Source: Bog-257 sp963834135
Lineage (GTDB): Bacteria; Acidobacteriota; Terriglobia; Terriglobales; Acidobacteriaceae
DNA: 64,000 nucleotides
Assembly: GCA_963834135.1 (NCBI GenBank)
Contig: CAWIAN010000010.1
Location: 124,001-188,000 of the forward strand
Direction of reading: 5' to 3'
The number at the start of each line of letters is the position of its first letter. Position 1 is the first letter of the stretch. Both the position numbers and the translations under genes were made by a program. Below the pieces are notes generated by a model, which ran no database searches, had not been told where the DNA came from, and saw only the letters and a list, made by a program, of their open reading frames with translations. Positions 43,183-51,277 of the stretch are shown piece by piece.

Positions 43183-43216
43183 CCCCGTTCTACGCCTGCT
43201 TTTGGCGTAGGGCGGG
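43183..43216. repeat. Left inverted repeat flanking the AlkD-like gene
   Basis: CCCCGTTCTACG...GGCGTAGGGCGGG. In reverse complement it matches 43953-43986 at about 27 of 34 positions, including 11 identical end bases. It also folds internally (CTACGCC/GGCGTAG). Confidence 0.6.
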
Positions 43217-43229
43217 ACTACTTGAGCGT

Positions 43230-43979
43230 ATGCCGAAAACCCCCGCTTACATTGCCCGCCACATCCGGCGCGTGCTGCTCGACGGCGCGTCGGCGCCGCA
43301 TACTGAAGAAGTTCAGCGATTTTTCAAAGACGAGATCCGGTCGCGAGGCTGGTACACCCGGGAGCTGCGCAGGCTTTCCGTGCGCTTTCGCCGCACAATT
43401 CTTGCCGAGAGCGGCCAGGAATTTCTGGTGCAGGTGGCCGACCAGTTGTTTCGGGGAGAAGTTCTGGAGGAGAAAATCTTTGCCGTGACCATGCTGCAAG
43501 GGATCGTCGACAGTTTCGCCAAGCCGGAGTTCAAGCTCTTTGAAGGCTGGCTCGATCGTGTCAACACCTGGGCCGACCACGACGCGCTGGTGCATTACCT
43601 GATCGGGCCGATGATCGCCAGCGACGATTACTACCTGCCGCGTCCGGCACGTTGGGCCAAGTCGACGAAGCGCTGGCATCAGCGCGCCGCCGCCGTCAGC
43701 CTGATCCACAGCACACGTCAGCACAAACACTTCGCGAATATCCAGCGCATCGCCGAGATGCTTGTGCCCAGTGAAGATGACATGGTGCAGAAGGGACTGG
43801 GCTGGCTGCTGCGCGAAGCGGCAAAGTTTAATCCTGAGATAACGGTTAAGTATCTGATGACGATTCGCGACCGCGCGCCGCGGCTGGTGTTGCGGACGGC
43901 GTGCGAGACGCTGCCGGAAGCGGTGAAAGGGAGAGTCCTAGGGAAAAGCACTCTCGCTCTACGCCAGAAGAGGATGTAG
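43230..43979 (+). CDS. DNA alkylation repair (AlkD-like) HEAT-repeat protein
   Basis: A 249-residue all-helical protein with AlkD-type HEAT-like repeats. Features are FFKDEIRSRGWYTRELRRLS, EEKIFAVTMLQGIVD, and WADHDALVHYLIGPMI with WHQRAAAVSLI; the aromatic and Asp residues there correspond to the DNA-binding groove. C-terminal GWLLREAAKFNPE is also typical. The family removes 3- or 7-alkylpurines from DNA without base flipping. ATG 43230 is chosen because the longer frame lies in a repeat. The last codons and stop lie inside the right inverted repeat, so the C-terminus (LRQKRM) is repeat-derived. Confidence 0.78.
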   Translation: MPKTPAYIARHIRRVLLDGASAPHTEEVQRFFKDEIRSRGWYTRELRRLSVRFRRTILAESGQEFLVQVADQLFRGEVLEEKIFAVTMLQGIVDSFAKPEFKLFEGWLDRVNTWADHDALVHYLIGPMIASDDYYLPRPARWAKSTKRWHQRAAAVSLIHSTRQHKHFANIQRIAEMLVPSEDDMVQKGLGWLLREAAKFNPEITVKYLMTIRDRAPRLVLRTACETLPEAVKGRVLGKSTLALRQKRM

Positions 43980-43986
43980 AACGGGG
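43953..43986. repeat. Right inverted repeat flanking the AlkD-like gene
   Basis: Reverse complement of the left copy, ending GTAGAACGGGG (43976-43986). It overlaps the 3' end and TAG stop of the gene. Confidence 0.6.
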
Positions 43987-44328
43987 TAACCGGCAAGAGT
44001 GGTCTGATGCAGTACAGTCGCGCGGCTGATAGCGTCGTGCGTAACTTGTGATACTGCCGGTTGATAAGGAGCCAGCTTTAATCCTAAGTGGTATTTATTA
44101 ATCTCCGTGCAACCGGCTGCAAGAACGCCTACCGTGAGGGTGGCTTTGAGATCCCCGCTTCGGCATTCCAGCTATCACCTCCCATTGCATCATCGGTCAC
44201 TGACAAAGCGCCGCCTGCCTGCGCTAAATGGGCTGAAGGGAGTCGCCAGCATTCCTGTCCGACTTGTGCAGGCTCCTTCCCTTGCTTTGGCAGTTCGGGA
44301 ACTTTTTCAGTCACCTCGGAGGTGAAAG
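43980..44328. other. Gene-free stretch upstream of a secreted protein
   Basis: No convincing gene, tRNA or riboswitch was found in this 349-base stretch. It ends in a strong Shine-Dalgarno (GGAGGTG) for the gene at 44329. Promoter elements are not obvious. Confidence 0.5.
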
Positions 44329-44964
44329 ATGTCTCACTTTCGCGCGTTCCTCATCGTCCTGTCGATCGTAATTACTACGCAAGCTGCGTTTGCGCAGCCC
44401 AACATCGTGAACTTCGACTTCGGGGCCGTTCGCATCGTGTGCGCGGGCGGCTATGCATACGAACAACCGATGACATCATGCTCGCGCCCTAACTGGGGCC
44501 CCTCGCAAAACTTTAACGCCAGTCCCGGCTTCGGCTGGATCCTGGGGTCAGTTTTGTCTGTATACGGCCAGGGCCAGATTGGGGCCGGTGGACCTGGGCT
44601 CACTGGTCCCAACACTGCGTTCTGCCCACCCTCTTTCGACGGCCTGCCCTTCAATCAGGCAGTCGTCTTGCAGGACTTCGGTTCCTTTGTCGCACAGGGG
44701 GTTTCGGGCTTTACGGCTGGCGACTATACCCTCAGCTTCTATCTCGGCGGCCGGTGCTACAGCTCGCAGAGGGTTGCAGCGCTGGTCGATGGCAACGTAG
44801 TCGGCACCTGGACTACGGAGGGCGGCATGCCGTTTTCGCTAGAGACGACAACGTTCACGGTCACTACCGACGGCGTCCATACCATCCAGTTCATGGGGCT
44901 GAACCATGGTGACAACACCGCTTTTCTGTCGTATGTAGTTGTTACCCCAAACTCGGCGCCGTAG
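44329..44964 (+). CDS. Secreted beta-sandwich-like protein of unknown function
   Basis: A 211-residue protein with a signal peptide (MSHFRAFLIVLSIVITTQAAFAQ). The mature part, NIVNFDFGAVRIVCAGGYAY then FVAQGVSGFTAGDYTLSFYLGG and GVHTIQFMGLNHGDNTAFL, has the strand pattern of DUF642/carbohydrate-binding-like jelly rolls that end by describing 'temporal' properties of an object. No C-terminal PEP-CTERM anchor is present. GGAGGTG precedes ATG 44329. Four Cys probably form disulphides. Function unknown. Confidence 0.7.
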   Translation: MSHFRAFLIVLSIVITTQAAFAQPNIVNFDFGAVRIVCAGGYAYEQPMTSCSRPNWGPSQNFNASPGFGWILGSVLSVYGQGQIGAGGPGLTGPNTAFCPPSFDGLPFNQAVVLQDFGSFVAQGVSGFTAGDYTLSFYLGGRCYSSQRVAALVDGNVVGTWTTEGGMPFSLETTTFTVTTDGVHTIQFMGLNHGDNTAFLSYVVVTPNSAP

Positions 44965-45108
44965 TCTGAAGCTCGCCACATCGAACGGTGTCGCCAGGTT
45001 AGCGTAAGTTACCCGCTTCGCACACATCGTCAGCATGTGTGGGCGCACGAGGATCACCCCGGCAAAATTGGCTCCCGCGACTGCGGGACAACACAGCTTA
45101 GCGTGAGA

Positions 45109-45218
45109 CGAAATCCTGGGCTCACGTTGTTGAAGGGTCTAGAGTCCCGGCAGGGGCGGGATGTGTCGCCGGCTGAAGCCGGCTCTAGTTCGAATAGGAT
45201 CGCCTACCCAGGATTTCG
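45109..45218. repeat. Element with 12-base perfect inverted ends
   Basis: CGAAATCCTGGG (45109-45120) and CCCAGGATTTCG (45207-45218) flank 86 bases that include GCCGGCTGAAGCCGGC. A further ATCCTGGGCT lies just downstream at 45283-45292. Confidence 0.65.
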
Positions 45219-45522
45219 CTTCCCACCCCAATTTGCGCAAATTCGGCTCAAATCGGGGACCCCGGCTGCGCTCCATCCTGGGCTATCATGACCGCCGCCC
45301 TCTGGGCTCGGACTCATTCCCCTTCAACTCCGCGCGACGCGAGCAATATTGCGCATCGGGCCGCCAGGCTGGCATAACATCGCCGTCGCAGGTAAACGGG
45401 CGGCCAGCGGTTCTGCCTGGCACTCGCCAACCCGCAAGGACGAAGCCGAATTCTCCGGCGAGCCTATCGGCACAGCTGAAGTCGTGCCCTGACACAATGC
45501 GTCCGCAGGCTCATAACGTTTT

Positions 45523-45585
45523 AGCCAAATGCCAAATGGCAAATGCCAAGTGCCAAAAGCCAACGGCTAGTCGCCAGTTGCCAGT
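45523..45585. repeat. Heptanucleotide tandem repeat, about nine units
   Basis: Nine consecutive seven-base units: the first six approximate TGCCAAA and the next three drift to CGCCAGT/TGCCAGT. It lies about 45 bases upstream of the M24 start codon. Confidence 0.85.
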
Positions 45586-45628
45586 CGCGTCGCCCCTTCG
45601 CCGCCTTTCATTTACAATTGATCCCGCA

Positions 45629-46795
45629 ATGAATCTCCAAAATATCCAGGCTGCGCTCCGCGACAGCGGGCAAGAATGTTGGCTGTTCTACGATCATCAT
45701 CATCGCGATCCCATCGCCTACCGCGTGCTCGGCCTTTCGCCGACCATGATGGTCACGCGCCGCTGGTTCTACCTGGTGCCCGCGCAGGGCGAACCCGTCA
45801 AACTGGTCCACCGCATCGAGAGCCATCATCTCGATTCGCTGCCCGGCAGCAAGATGGAGTACTCGGCCTGGCAGGAGTTGTGGCAGAACCTCGAGGTCAT
45901 GCTCAAGCCGTATCACCGCGTGGTCATGCAGTACTCGCCCAACAACCAGATTCCCTATATATCGCTGGTTGACGCGGGCACGCTGGAGTTAGTCCGCAGC
46001 TTCGGCAAGGAGATCGTCAGCTCGGCGAACCTCGTCGCTCTGTTTGAAGCGACCCTGACCGACGCGCAGATGGCCTCGCACTTTAAGGCACGCGATGCAG
46101 TGGACAAAATCACGGCCGCGTTCTTCCAGGAGGTAGGGAAGCGAGCGCGCAACGGCGGAACCCATGAGTTCGAGATGCAGCAGTGGATCATGGAAGCCTT
46201 CGGCCGCGAAGGCCTGGACACCTGCGATCCTCCAAACGTGAGCGTAAACGAACACAGCGGCGACCCGCACTACGAGCCGACCTCGGCCACGTCGGGGAAG
46301 ATCAAGGCGGGTGACTTCGTGCTGCTCGACATCTGGGCACGGTGCAAGCAGCCCGAGGATTCCGTCTACTACGACATCACGTGGACTGGTTCGGTCGGCG
46401 CGCCCAGCGACAAGCAGCGCGAGATTTTCGACATCGTTCGCGGCGCGCGAGATGCCGGCATCAATACCGTGAAGGAAGCCTTCGAGGCCAAACGTAAGAT
46501 CCACGGTTGGGAAGTCGACAAGGCGACGCGCGAGTTCATCGAATCGAAAGGCTTCGGCAAGTACTTCATCCACCGCACCGGGCACTCCATCACCAGCGAT
46601 ATTCACGGTAACGGCGCGAATCTTGATAATCTGGAGACCAAGGACGATCGCGAGATCCTGCCCAACACCTGCTTCTCGGTCGAGCCTGGCATCTACCTGC
46701 CGGAGTTCGGCGTGCGCAGCGAGGTCAACATGATGATCCGCAACGGCAAGGGCGAAGTGACGGGCAGAATCCAGAACGAGTTGGTGCTCATTTAA
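45629..46795 (+). CDS. M24 family metallopeptidase (Xaa-Pro aminopeptidase-like)
   Basis: A 388-residue cytoplasmic protein from ATG 45629 (MNLQNIQAALRDSG). It has an N-terminal creatinase-like domain (about 1-160) and a pita-bread catalytic domain. The five dinuclear-metal ligands are recognisable: Asp in FVLLDIWAR, Asp in YYDITWTG, His in HRTGHSI, Glu in FSVEPGIYL and Glu in SEVNMMI. It probably removes N-terminal residues before proline. The stop overlaps the next ATG as TAATG, so translation is coupled to a small membrane protein gene. Confidence 0.9.
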   Translation: MNLQNIQAALRDSGQECWLFYDHHHRDPIAYRVLGLSPTMMVTRRWFYLVPAQGEPVKLVHRIESHHLDSLPGSKMEYSAWQELWQNLEVMLKPYHRVVMQYSPNNQIPYISLVDAGTLELVRSFGKEIVSSANLVALFEATLTDAQMASHFKARDAVDKITAAFFQEVGKRARNGGTHEFEMQQWIMEAFGREGLDTCDPPNVSVNEHSGDPHYEPTSATSGKIKAGDFVLLDIWARCKQPEDSVYYDITWTGSVGAPSDKQREIFDIVRGARDAGINTVKEAFEAKRKIHGWEVDKATREFIESKGFGKYFIHRTGHSITSDIHGNGANLDNLETKDDREILPNTCFSVEPGIYLPEFGVRSEVNMMIRNGKGEVTGRIQNELVLI

Positions 46796-47217
46796 TGGCG
46801 AATCCGCAAAGCTCCGCGCTGCCGCGTAACACCAAAGCCGCGCCGCAAACCAATTCCATGACGATGATTGCGCCGATTGCAGCCTGGCTGGTGCCCGGTC
46901 TCGGCCACCTCATCCAGCGCCGCTACATTCGCGGCGCGCTGCTGATGGCGTCCATTTTCACCATGTTCTTCGTCGGCCTGGGCATGCAGGGCAAAGTCTA
47001 CGCGTTCAATACCGGAGACCTGCTCGACATTCTGGGTTTTGTCGGCGACCTGGGCACAGGCCTGCTGTACATCGCGGCGCGTGCCATGGATTGGGGCGTC
47101 GGCAACATTCACCGCGCGGTAGCTGATTACGGCACCAAGTACATCGTCGTGGCTGGGCTGCTTAACGTGATCGCCATTGTCGACGCGCACCACATCGCCA
47201 TCGGGAAAAAAGAATGA
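46795..47217 (+). CDS. Conserved small membrane protein coupled to the M24 peptidase
   Basis: A 140-residue protein resembling TM2/DUF6677-like membrane proteins. After a polar N-terminus, AAWLVPGLGHLIQRRYIRGALL shows the P-G-x-G-x-x-x-x-x-R-x-x-x-G pattern typical of TM2-like domains, followed by three more hydrophobic segments. The ATG overlaps the M24 stop by one base and the stop overlaps the next start by four (ATGA). This makes a tight three-gene unit. Function unknown. Confidence 0.75.
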   Translation: MANPQSSALPRNTKAAPQTNSMTMIAPIAAWLVPGLGHLIQRRYIRGALLMASIFTMFFVGLGMQGKVYAFNTGDLLDILGFVGDLGTGLLYIAARAMDWGVGNIHRAVADYGTKYIVVAGLLNVIAIVDAHHIAIGKKE

Positions 47218-47396
47218 CCTTCGAACTCTCACACTTCAACGCCGCTCTGCTGTTCGCACTGTGCGCCTCGATCGTCTTCGGGATCACGCAGCGCAATACC
47301 TCGCGCGACATGCTTCGCTACGGCGCCTACTGCTTCTGCATGTTCATCGGCGGCGTGATCGTGGCCGCTTGGGTGATGTGGGCGATCAAGCATTAG
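47214..47396 (+). CDS. 60-residue membrane protein, third gene of the M24 unit
   Basis: A two-helix small membrane protein: helix 1 at about residues 8-24 (ALLFALCASIVFGI), a polar RNTSRDMLR loop, and helix 2 at about 36-57. It overlaps the preceding gene by four bases, which supports its reality despite its size. I do not recognise a family. Confidence 0.7.
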   Translation: MTFELSHFNAALLFALCASIVFGITQRNTSRDMLRYGAYCFCMFIGGVIVAAWVMWAIKH

Positions 47397-47460
47397 AAAT
47401 CAGTTGCCGGTTGCCAATTAGTTCTCTCCGTCGCGAGTTTTCCATCGCTCCCATCAAAGG

Positions 47461-47513
47461 CGTCATCCTGAGCGGAGGCGGCCTGTGGTTGGCCGCCGGA
47501 GTCGAAGGACCCC
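47461..47513. repeat. REP-like element, left half only
   Basis: CGTCATCCTGAGCGGAGG... GTCGAAGGACCCCT; right half missing. Confidence 0.65.
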
Positions 47514-47560
47514 TATGCACCCGCTCATGGAGGCGAGCCGGCTCTCCGCCCCTCAGCTTC

Positions 47561-48205
47561 TTATTTGAGAAACGTGAAGCTTTGGAGCACCTGCTTCAGT
47601 TCGTTTTGTACGGCCTCAGAATCGAACTTGCTGGGCGGTGGGTCTGAAATTCCCGGATTGCTGGCAGTGATTCTAATATCCAATTCATAGCAGGTGTTCT
47701 CGCGGAATATCCTGTAGGCTTTGCCATCTAACTCGTGACCCGTTGCAACGCCGTCGACGTGCCGCATAGTAAAGCTTTCACCGTTGATCACTTCTGAACG
47801 AGAAGGGCCATATGCTGGCGGGTCTGGCATGCTCAGGCATTTCTTTCTGTTGGCCGCTTCTTTCACTACATTCACCGTAAAAGCAGCACCCTCAAAGTTT
47901 GTGTTCTTCCCCTCCTGCTCTTTGGGATAAGCGATGCAGGCGATCGTTCCCTTCGAGCTGCAACTTAATTCCGAACATATGGGTACGAAGGCCATGCAGG
48001 AGTCGTTGGGCCTCCAGTCTTCGTCACGGTAGTGCTCACACTTAATCAATGAAGCGGGATATTGAAACTGAAAATCGCCCGCTGGGCTGGTAAAGGTTGT
48101 CGTCCGTGGTCTACTGCCAGCCTGGGAGAGCGCAGTCTGCGAAGCTAGTCCGGTCCAAAATAAGACCCCCAGGGCGATGATGGCGCTATGTCTGAGGCCA
48201 ACCAT
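47561..48205 (-). CDS. Secreted protein of unknown function
   Basis: A 214-residue exported protein with a signal peptide (to about residue 28, LSQA). The mature part has an antiparallel-beta pattern TTTFTSPAGDFQFQYPASLIKC and eight Cys, probably disulphide-linked, ending QNELKQVLQSFTFLK. This resembles PsbP/LpqN-like extracytoplasmic folds only loosely, so I make no call. It is divergent from the DUF4139 gene. Confidence 0.65.
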   Translation of the reverse strand: MVGLRHSAIIALGVLFWTGLASQTALSQAGSRPRTTTFTSPAGDFQFQYPASLIKCEHYRDEDWRPNDSCMAFVPICSELSCSSKGTIACIAYPKEQEGKNTNFEGAAFTVNVVKEAANRKKCLSMPDPPAYGPSRSEVINGESFTMRHVDGVATGHELDGKAYRIFRENTCYELDIRITASNPGISDPPPSKFDSEAVQNELKQVLQSFTFLK

Positions 48206-48320
48206 AACGCGAGAGTGTAGCGCCCGGCCTGTGGCAATTCCAGAAACTAATTTGCAAGTCTACGCACTGCGGCCGTTCCTACGTTGTGGGAATAGGAACT
48301 CCCCACGATCGGAGACTGCC

Positions 48321-49808
48321 ATGCGCTACCAACGCTTCGTTGCCTGCCTCTTGTTGTCCGCTGCCGGATGGGCCCAACCAGCATCTTCGTCAGGTTCATC
48401 GGCTCCTTCGCTCACTATCTACAACCAGAACTTCGCCGTGGTGCGCGCTTTCGTTCCGCTGCAGTTGAACGCGGGCGTCAATCAGGTCAGCTTCGATGGA
48501 ATTACCTCGTTCGTCGAGCCCAGCTCGGTGGTACTGCGCGATCCCGCCGGCCGCGTGCGCCTCAGCATTCTCGAGCAGAATTACCGCACCGATATAGCCT
48601 CGCAACAAAACCTGCTGCGGGCATACGAGGGCAAGGAAATCGAGTTTCAGACGGCTCCCGGCCAGATCGTTCGCGGTCGCGTCATCCGAGCCGGAGGAGC
48701 GATGTACGGCGGCAACGGTTGTTACAACGGAAATTGCGGATACTCGGGGGAGACCATCGTCGAGGTCGATGGGAAGATCCAGTTTGGAGTTCCGGGGACG
48801 CCCATCTTTCCCGCACTCCAGAACGAGGCGCTGTTAAGTCCTGCGTTGACCTGGCTGCTCCAGTCAGACCGCGCCGCCAAAGTCGATGCCGAAATCAGCT
48901 ACATCACCGGAGGCCTGACCTGGGAGGCCAGCTACAACGTCATCGCTCCGGAAAGCGGCGACGTGCTCGATATGGTCGCCTGGATCACGCTGCAAAATCA
49001 TAGCGGGCACACCTTCGAGAATGCTCGCTTGCAGTTAATGGCGGGCGAAGTGAATAAGATCGCTCCCGCCACGGATTTCGTCTCGAGGTCGCAGGCGGTA
49101 GAAGTAACCTCGGCCGCCCCCCTTATCGGAGGAGCGGCGGCGACCGAGAAGGCCTTCGATGAATATCATCTCTACACCCTGGAGCGTCCCTCGACGCTGG
49201 AGAACGGCGAGACTAAGCAGGTTGAATTTCTGAGCGCTACCGGTGTTCCGTCGAAGCGAATCTATGTCTACGAGGGCTACCTGCTTCCGGATTACCTGCG
49301 CAACAACTGGGCCTACGAATTTCAGCAGCCGAACGTAGGAATGACCAGCAATAAGCAGGTGTACATCATGCGCGAATTCCGCAACTCAGCCGCCGATCAC
49401 CTCGGCATTCCGCTGCCCAAGGGACGCATGCGCTTTTACCGCCGCGACACCGACGGCAGCCTGCAATTCATCGGCGAGAACGTGATTTCGCACACGCCCA
49501 AGGACGAGACCGTGCGCGTCTACACCGGCAATGCCTTCGACATCACGGCGGAGCGCACGCGTACGGACTTTCACGTCGACAGCAATCAGCGCCACATAGA
49601 CGAGACCTACCAGATCAAGCTGCGCAACCACAAGAAAGAAGCCGTCACCGTGCAGGTAGTGGAGCACATGTATCGCTGCGACAACTGGACGATCACGGAA
49701 AAATCGGTCGAGTACACGAAGAAAGATAGCCACACCGTGGAGTTCGCCGCCAAAATTCCGCCGGATGGAGAGCAGTTGATGAGTTACTCGGTACACTACA
49801 CCTGGTAG
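48321..49808 (+). CDS. DUF4139 domain secreted protein
   Basis: A 495-residue protein starting at ATG 48321 (GGAGA upstream) with a signal peptide (to about AGWAQ). The mature region is the DUF4139/mucoidy-inhibitor-like arrangement: LTIYNQNFAVVRAFVPL at the N-terminus, GGLTWEASYNVIAPESGD in the middle and REFRNSAADHLGIPLPKG near the end. The family is widespread, mostly beta-rich, and of unknown function. A CYNGNCGYSG Cys pair sits near residue 135. No partner gene is evident. Confidence 0.85.
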   Translation: MRYQRFVACLLLSAAGWAQPASSSGSSAPSLTIYNQNFAVVRAFVPLQLNAGVNQVSFDGITSFVEPSSVVLRDPAGRVRLSILEQNYRTDIASQQNLLRAYEGKEIEFQTAPGQIVRGRVIRAGGAMYGGNGCYNGNCGYSGETIVEVDGKIQFGVPGTPIFPALQNEALLSPALTWLLQSDRAAKVDAEISYITGGLTWEASYNVIAPESGDVLDMVAWITLQNHSGHTFENARLQLMAGEVNKIAPATDFVSRSQAVEVTSAAPLIGGAAATEKAFDEYHLYTLERPSTLENGETKQVEFLSATGVPSKRIYVYEGYLLPDYLRNNWAYEFQQPNVGMTSNKQVYIMREFRNSAADHLGIPLPKGRMRFYRRDTDGSLQFIGENVISHTPKDETVRVYTGNAFDITAERTRTDFHVDSNQRHIDETYQIKLRNHKKEAVTVQVVEHMYRCDNWTITEKSVEYTKKDSHTVEFAAKIPPDGEQLMSYSVHYTW

Positions 49809-49949
49809 CGCGTATTCAAAACCTGCTTTGAAAATCTTTTCGAAGGGGACTTGTCTTCCTCCGATGTCTGAACCATAATTGCGCGCTCGGAAGGCGTCAC
49901 TCAATAAGTTGGCGCCGGTCCTTCAATTATGTGTATCGGGTGGTGTCCC

Positions 49950-51206
49950 ATGAGAGTGAGAGAAGGGCGGATGTTTACGGTTGTACTTCGTTGCTGGATG
50001 ATGCTGGTCGCGACGTGCTGGTTTGTTATCTCTTCTCCATCCGCAGCACAGGCGCAGACTTTTACCGTTCTCCATACGTTCACTGATGGAACAGACGGAG
50101 CGAATCCACCCGCCGGTCTGACTATGGACCGAGGCGGAAACTTATACGGTCCCATCGGCCTGTTCTCCACGGGCGGCGTATTTCGAATCTCGCAAAAAGG
50201 CTCCGGCTGGATATTGAATTCGCTCGTGGCGCTGGAGCCGCCGGTCAGCCGGCTAGTTTTTGGCCCCGATGGCGCGCTCTACGGCACGACATACTACGGT
50301 GGCATAGGACATTGCCAGGAGGGCGGCCCGTGCGGCACAGTTTTCAAACTGCAACCACCGCCTAGAACGTGTCCGGCAGTCAGTTGCCCCTGGATTGAAA
50401 CGATGCTCTATCAATTCACCGGCGGCAGCGACGGTGGAAATCCGAACAGCGAAGTGATTTTCGATAGGGCCGGAAATCTTTATGGTGTCACCATTCACGG
50501 CGGCTCCACGGGCTGCACTCTGGGATGCGGCGTGGTGTATGAACTCACGCCTTCCGGCAACACTTGGACAGAAAGTGTGATCTCAGGGTTTTTCGGCGGG
50601 GCGGCCGGCAATTATCCTAGCGGCGGCCTGGTCATGGACGCCGCCGGCGACCTCTTTGGCGTAGTCTCAGAAGGCGGATTACACAACAGCGGTCTCCTTT
50701 ACGAGCTGACACCTGAGAACGGCGGCTGGAGGCAGACGAATCTCTACCTCTTTCAATCGGGCAACGGCAGCGATCCCATCGGCACCCTGGCGATGGATAG
50801 TGTGGGAAGTCTTTATGGCGTCACCGAGACCGGCGGCTCATCCGGCTACGGAGTCGTCTACGAACTGTCGCAGCCGCAGCAATTCATTTGGGATTACAAC
50901 GTGCTCTACACCTTCAGCCTGCCCAACAACTCCGGCGGTCTCACAATTGACAGCCTCGGTGAACTTATCGGCACGACCGCGGAAGGTGGCGCCAATGGTC
51001 TAGGCTACTTGTACAAGCTGGCGTTCTCGGCTGGCCAATGGACTCAGACCCACTTGCATGACTTCAGTACGACCGATGGCTACGATGCGAACGGAAACGT
51101 CATTATCGATGCCAACGGAAATATTTTTGGAAGCAGCCTGAGCGGTGGCGCTTACTACGACTTCTGCGATTTCGGTTGTGGCACGGTGTGGGAGTTCACT
51201 CCGTAA
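49950..51206 (+). CDS. Secreted GloVer-repeat protein
   Basis: About 418 residues, starting at ATG 49950 or ATG 49971, with a signal peptide ending AAQAQ. It contains GloVer-type repeats with the cores GGNLYGPI, DGALYGTTYYGG, AGNLYGVTIHGG, AGDLFGVVSEGG, VGSLYGVTETGG and NGNIFGSSLSGG, each followed by a GTVFKL- or GVVYEL-like strand. The arrangement predicts a beta-propeller. It lacks the C-terminal domains of the 13.7-kb homologue. It is 71 bases upstream of a second GloVer gene on the same strand. Confidence 0.85.
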   Translation: MRVREGRMFTVVLRCWMMLVATCWFVISSPSAAQAQTFTVLHTFTDGTDGANPPAGLTMDRGGNLYGPIGLFSTGGVFRISQKGSGWILNSLVALEPPVSRLVFGPDGALYGTTYYGGIGHCQEGGPCGTVFKLQPPPRTCPAVSCPWIETMLYQFTGGSDGGNPNSEVIFDRAGNLYGVTIHGGSTGCTLGCGVVYELTPSGNTWTESVISGFFGGAAGNYPSGGLVMDAAGDLFGVVSEGGLHNSGLLYELTPENGGWRQTNLYLFQSGNGSDPIGTLAMDSVGSLYGVTETGGSSGYGVVYELSQPQQFIWDYNVLYTFSLPNNSGGLTIDSLGELIGTTAEGGANGLGYLYKLAFSAGQWTQTHLHDFSTTDGYDANGNVIIDANGNIFGSSLSGGAYYDFCDFGCGTVWEFTP

Positions 51207-51277
51207 AACGGTGCGGCCGCATTAATTTCAGAAGCCTCAACTTAGCGGCCAACATTCAACGATCAGGAGGGGGTATT

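Larger units (their letters stand above)
44965..45628. other. 664-base gene-free stretch with repeats
   Basis: No gene supported. It contains an inverted-repeat element (45109-45218) and a run of nine heptamers (45523-45585). An open frame runs through much of it into the M24 gene, but its composition and lack of conserved features argue against coding. Confidence 0.55.

Noticed and set aside
45161..45628. N-terminal extension of the M24 peptidase
   Set aside because: It is encoded by heptamer repeats and a non-coding element. The family start matches ATG 45629.
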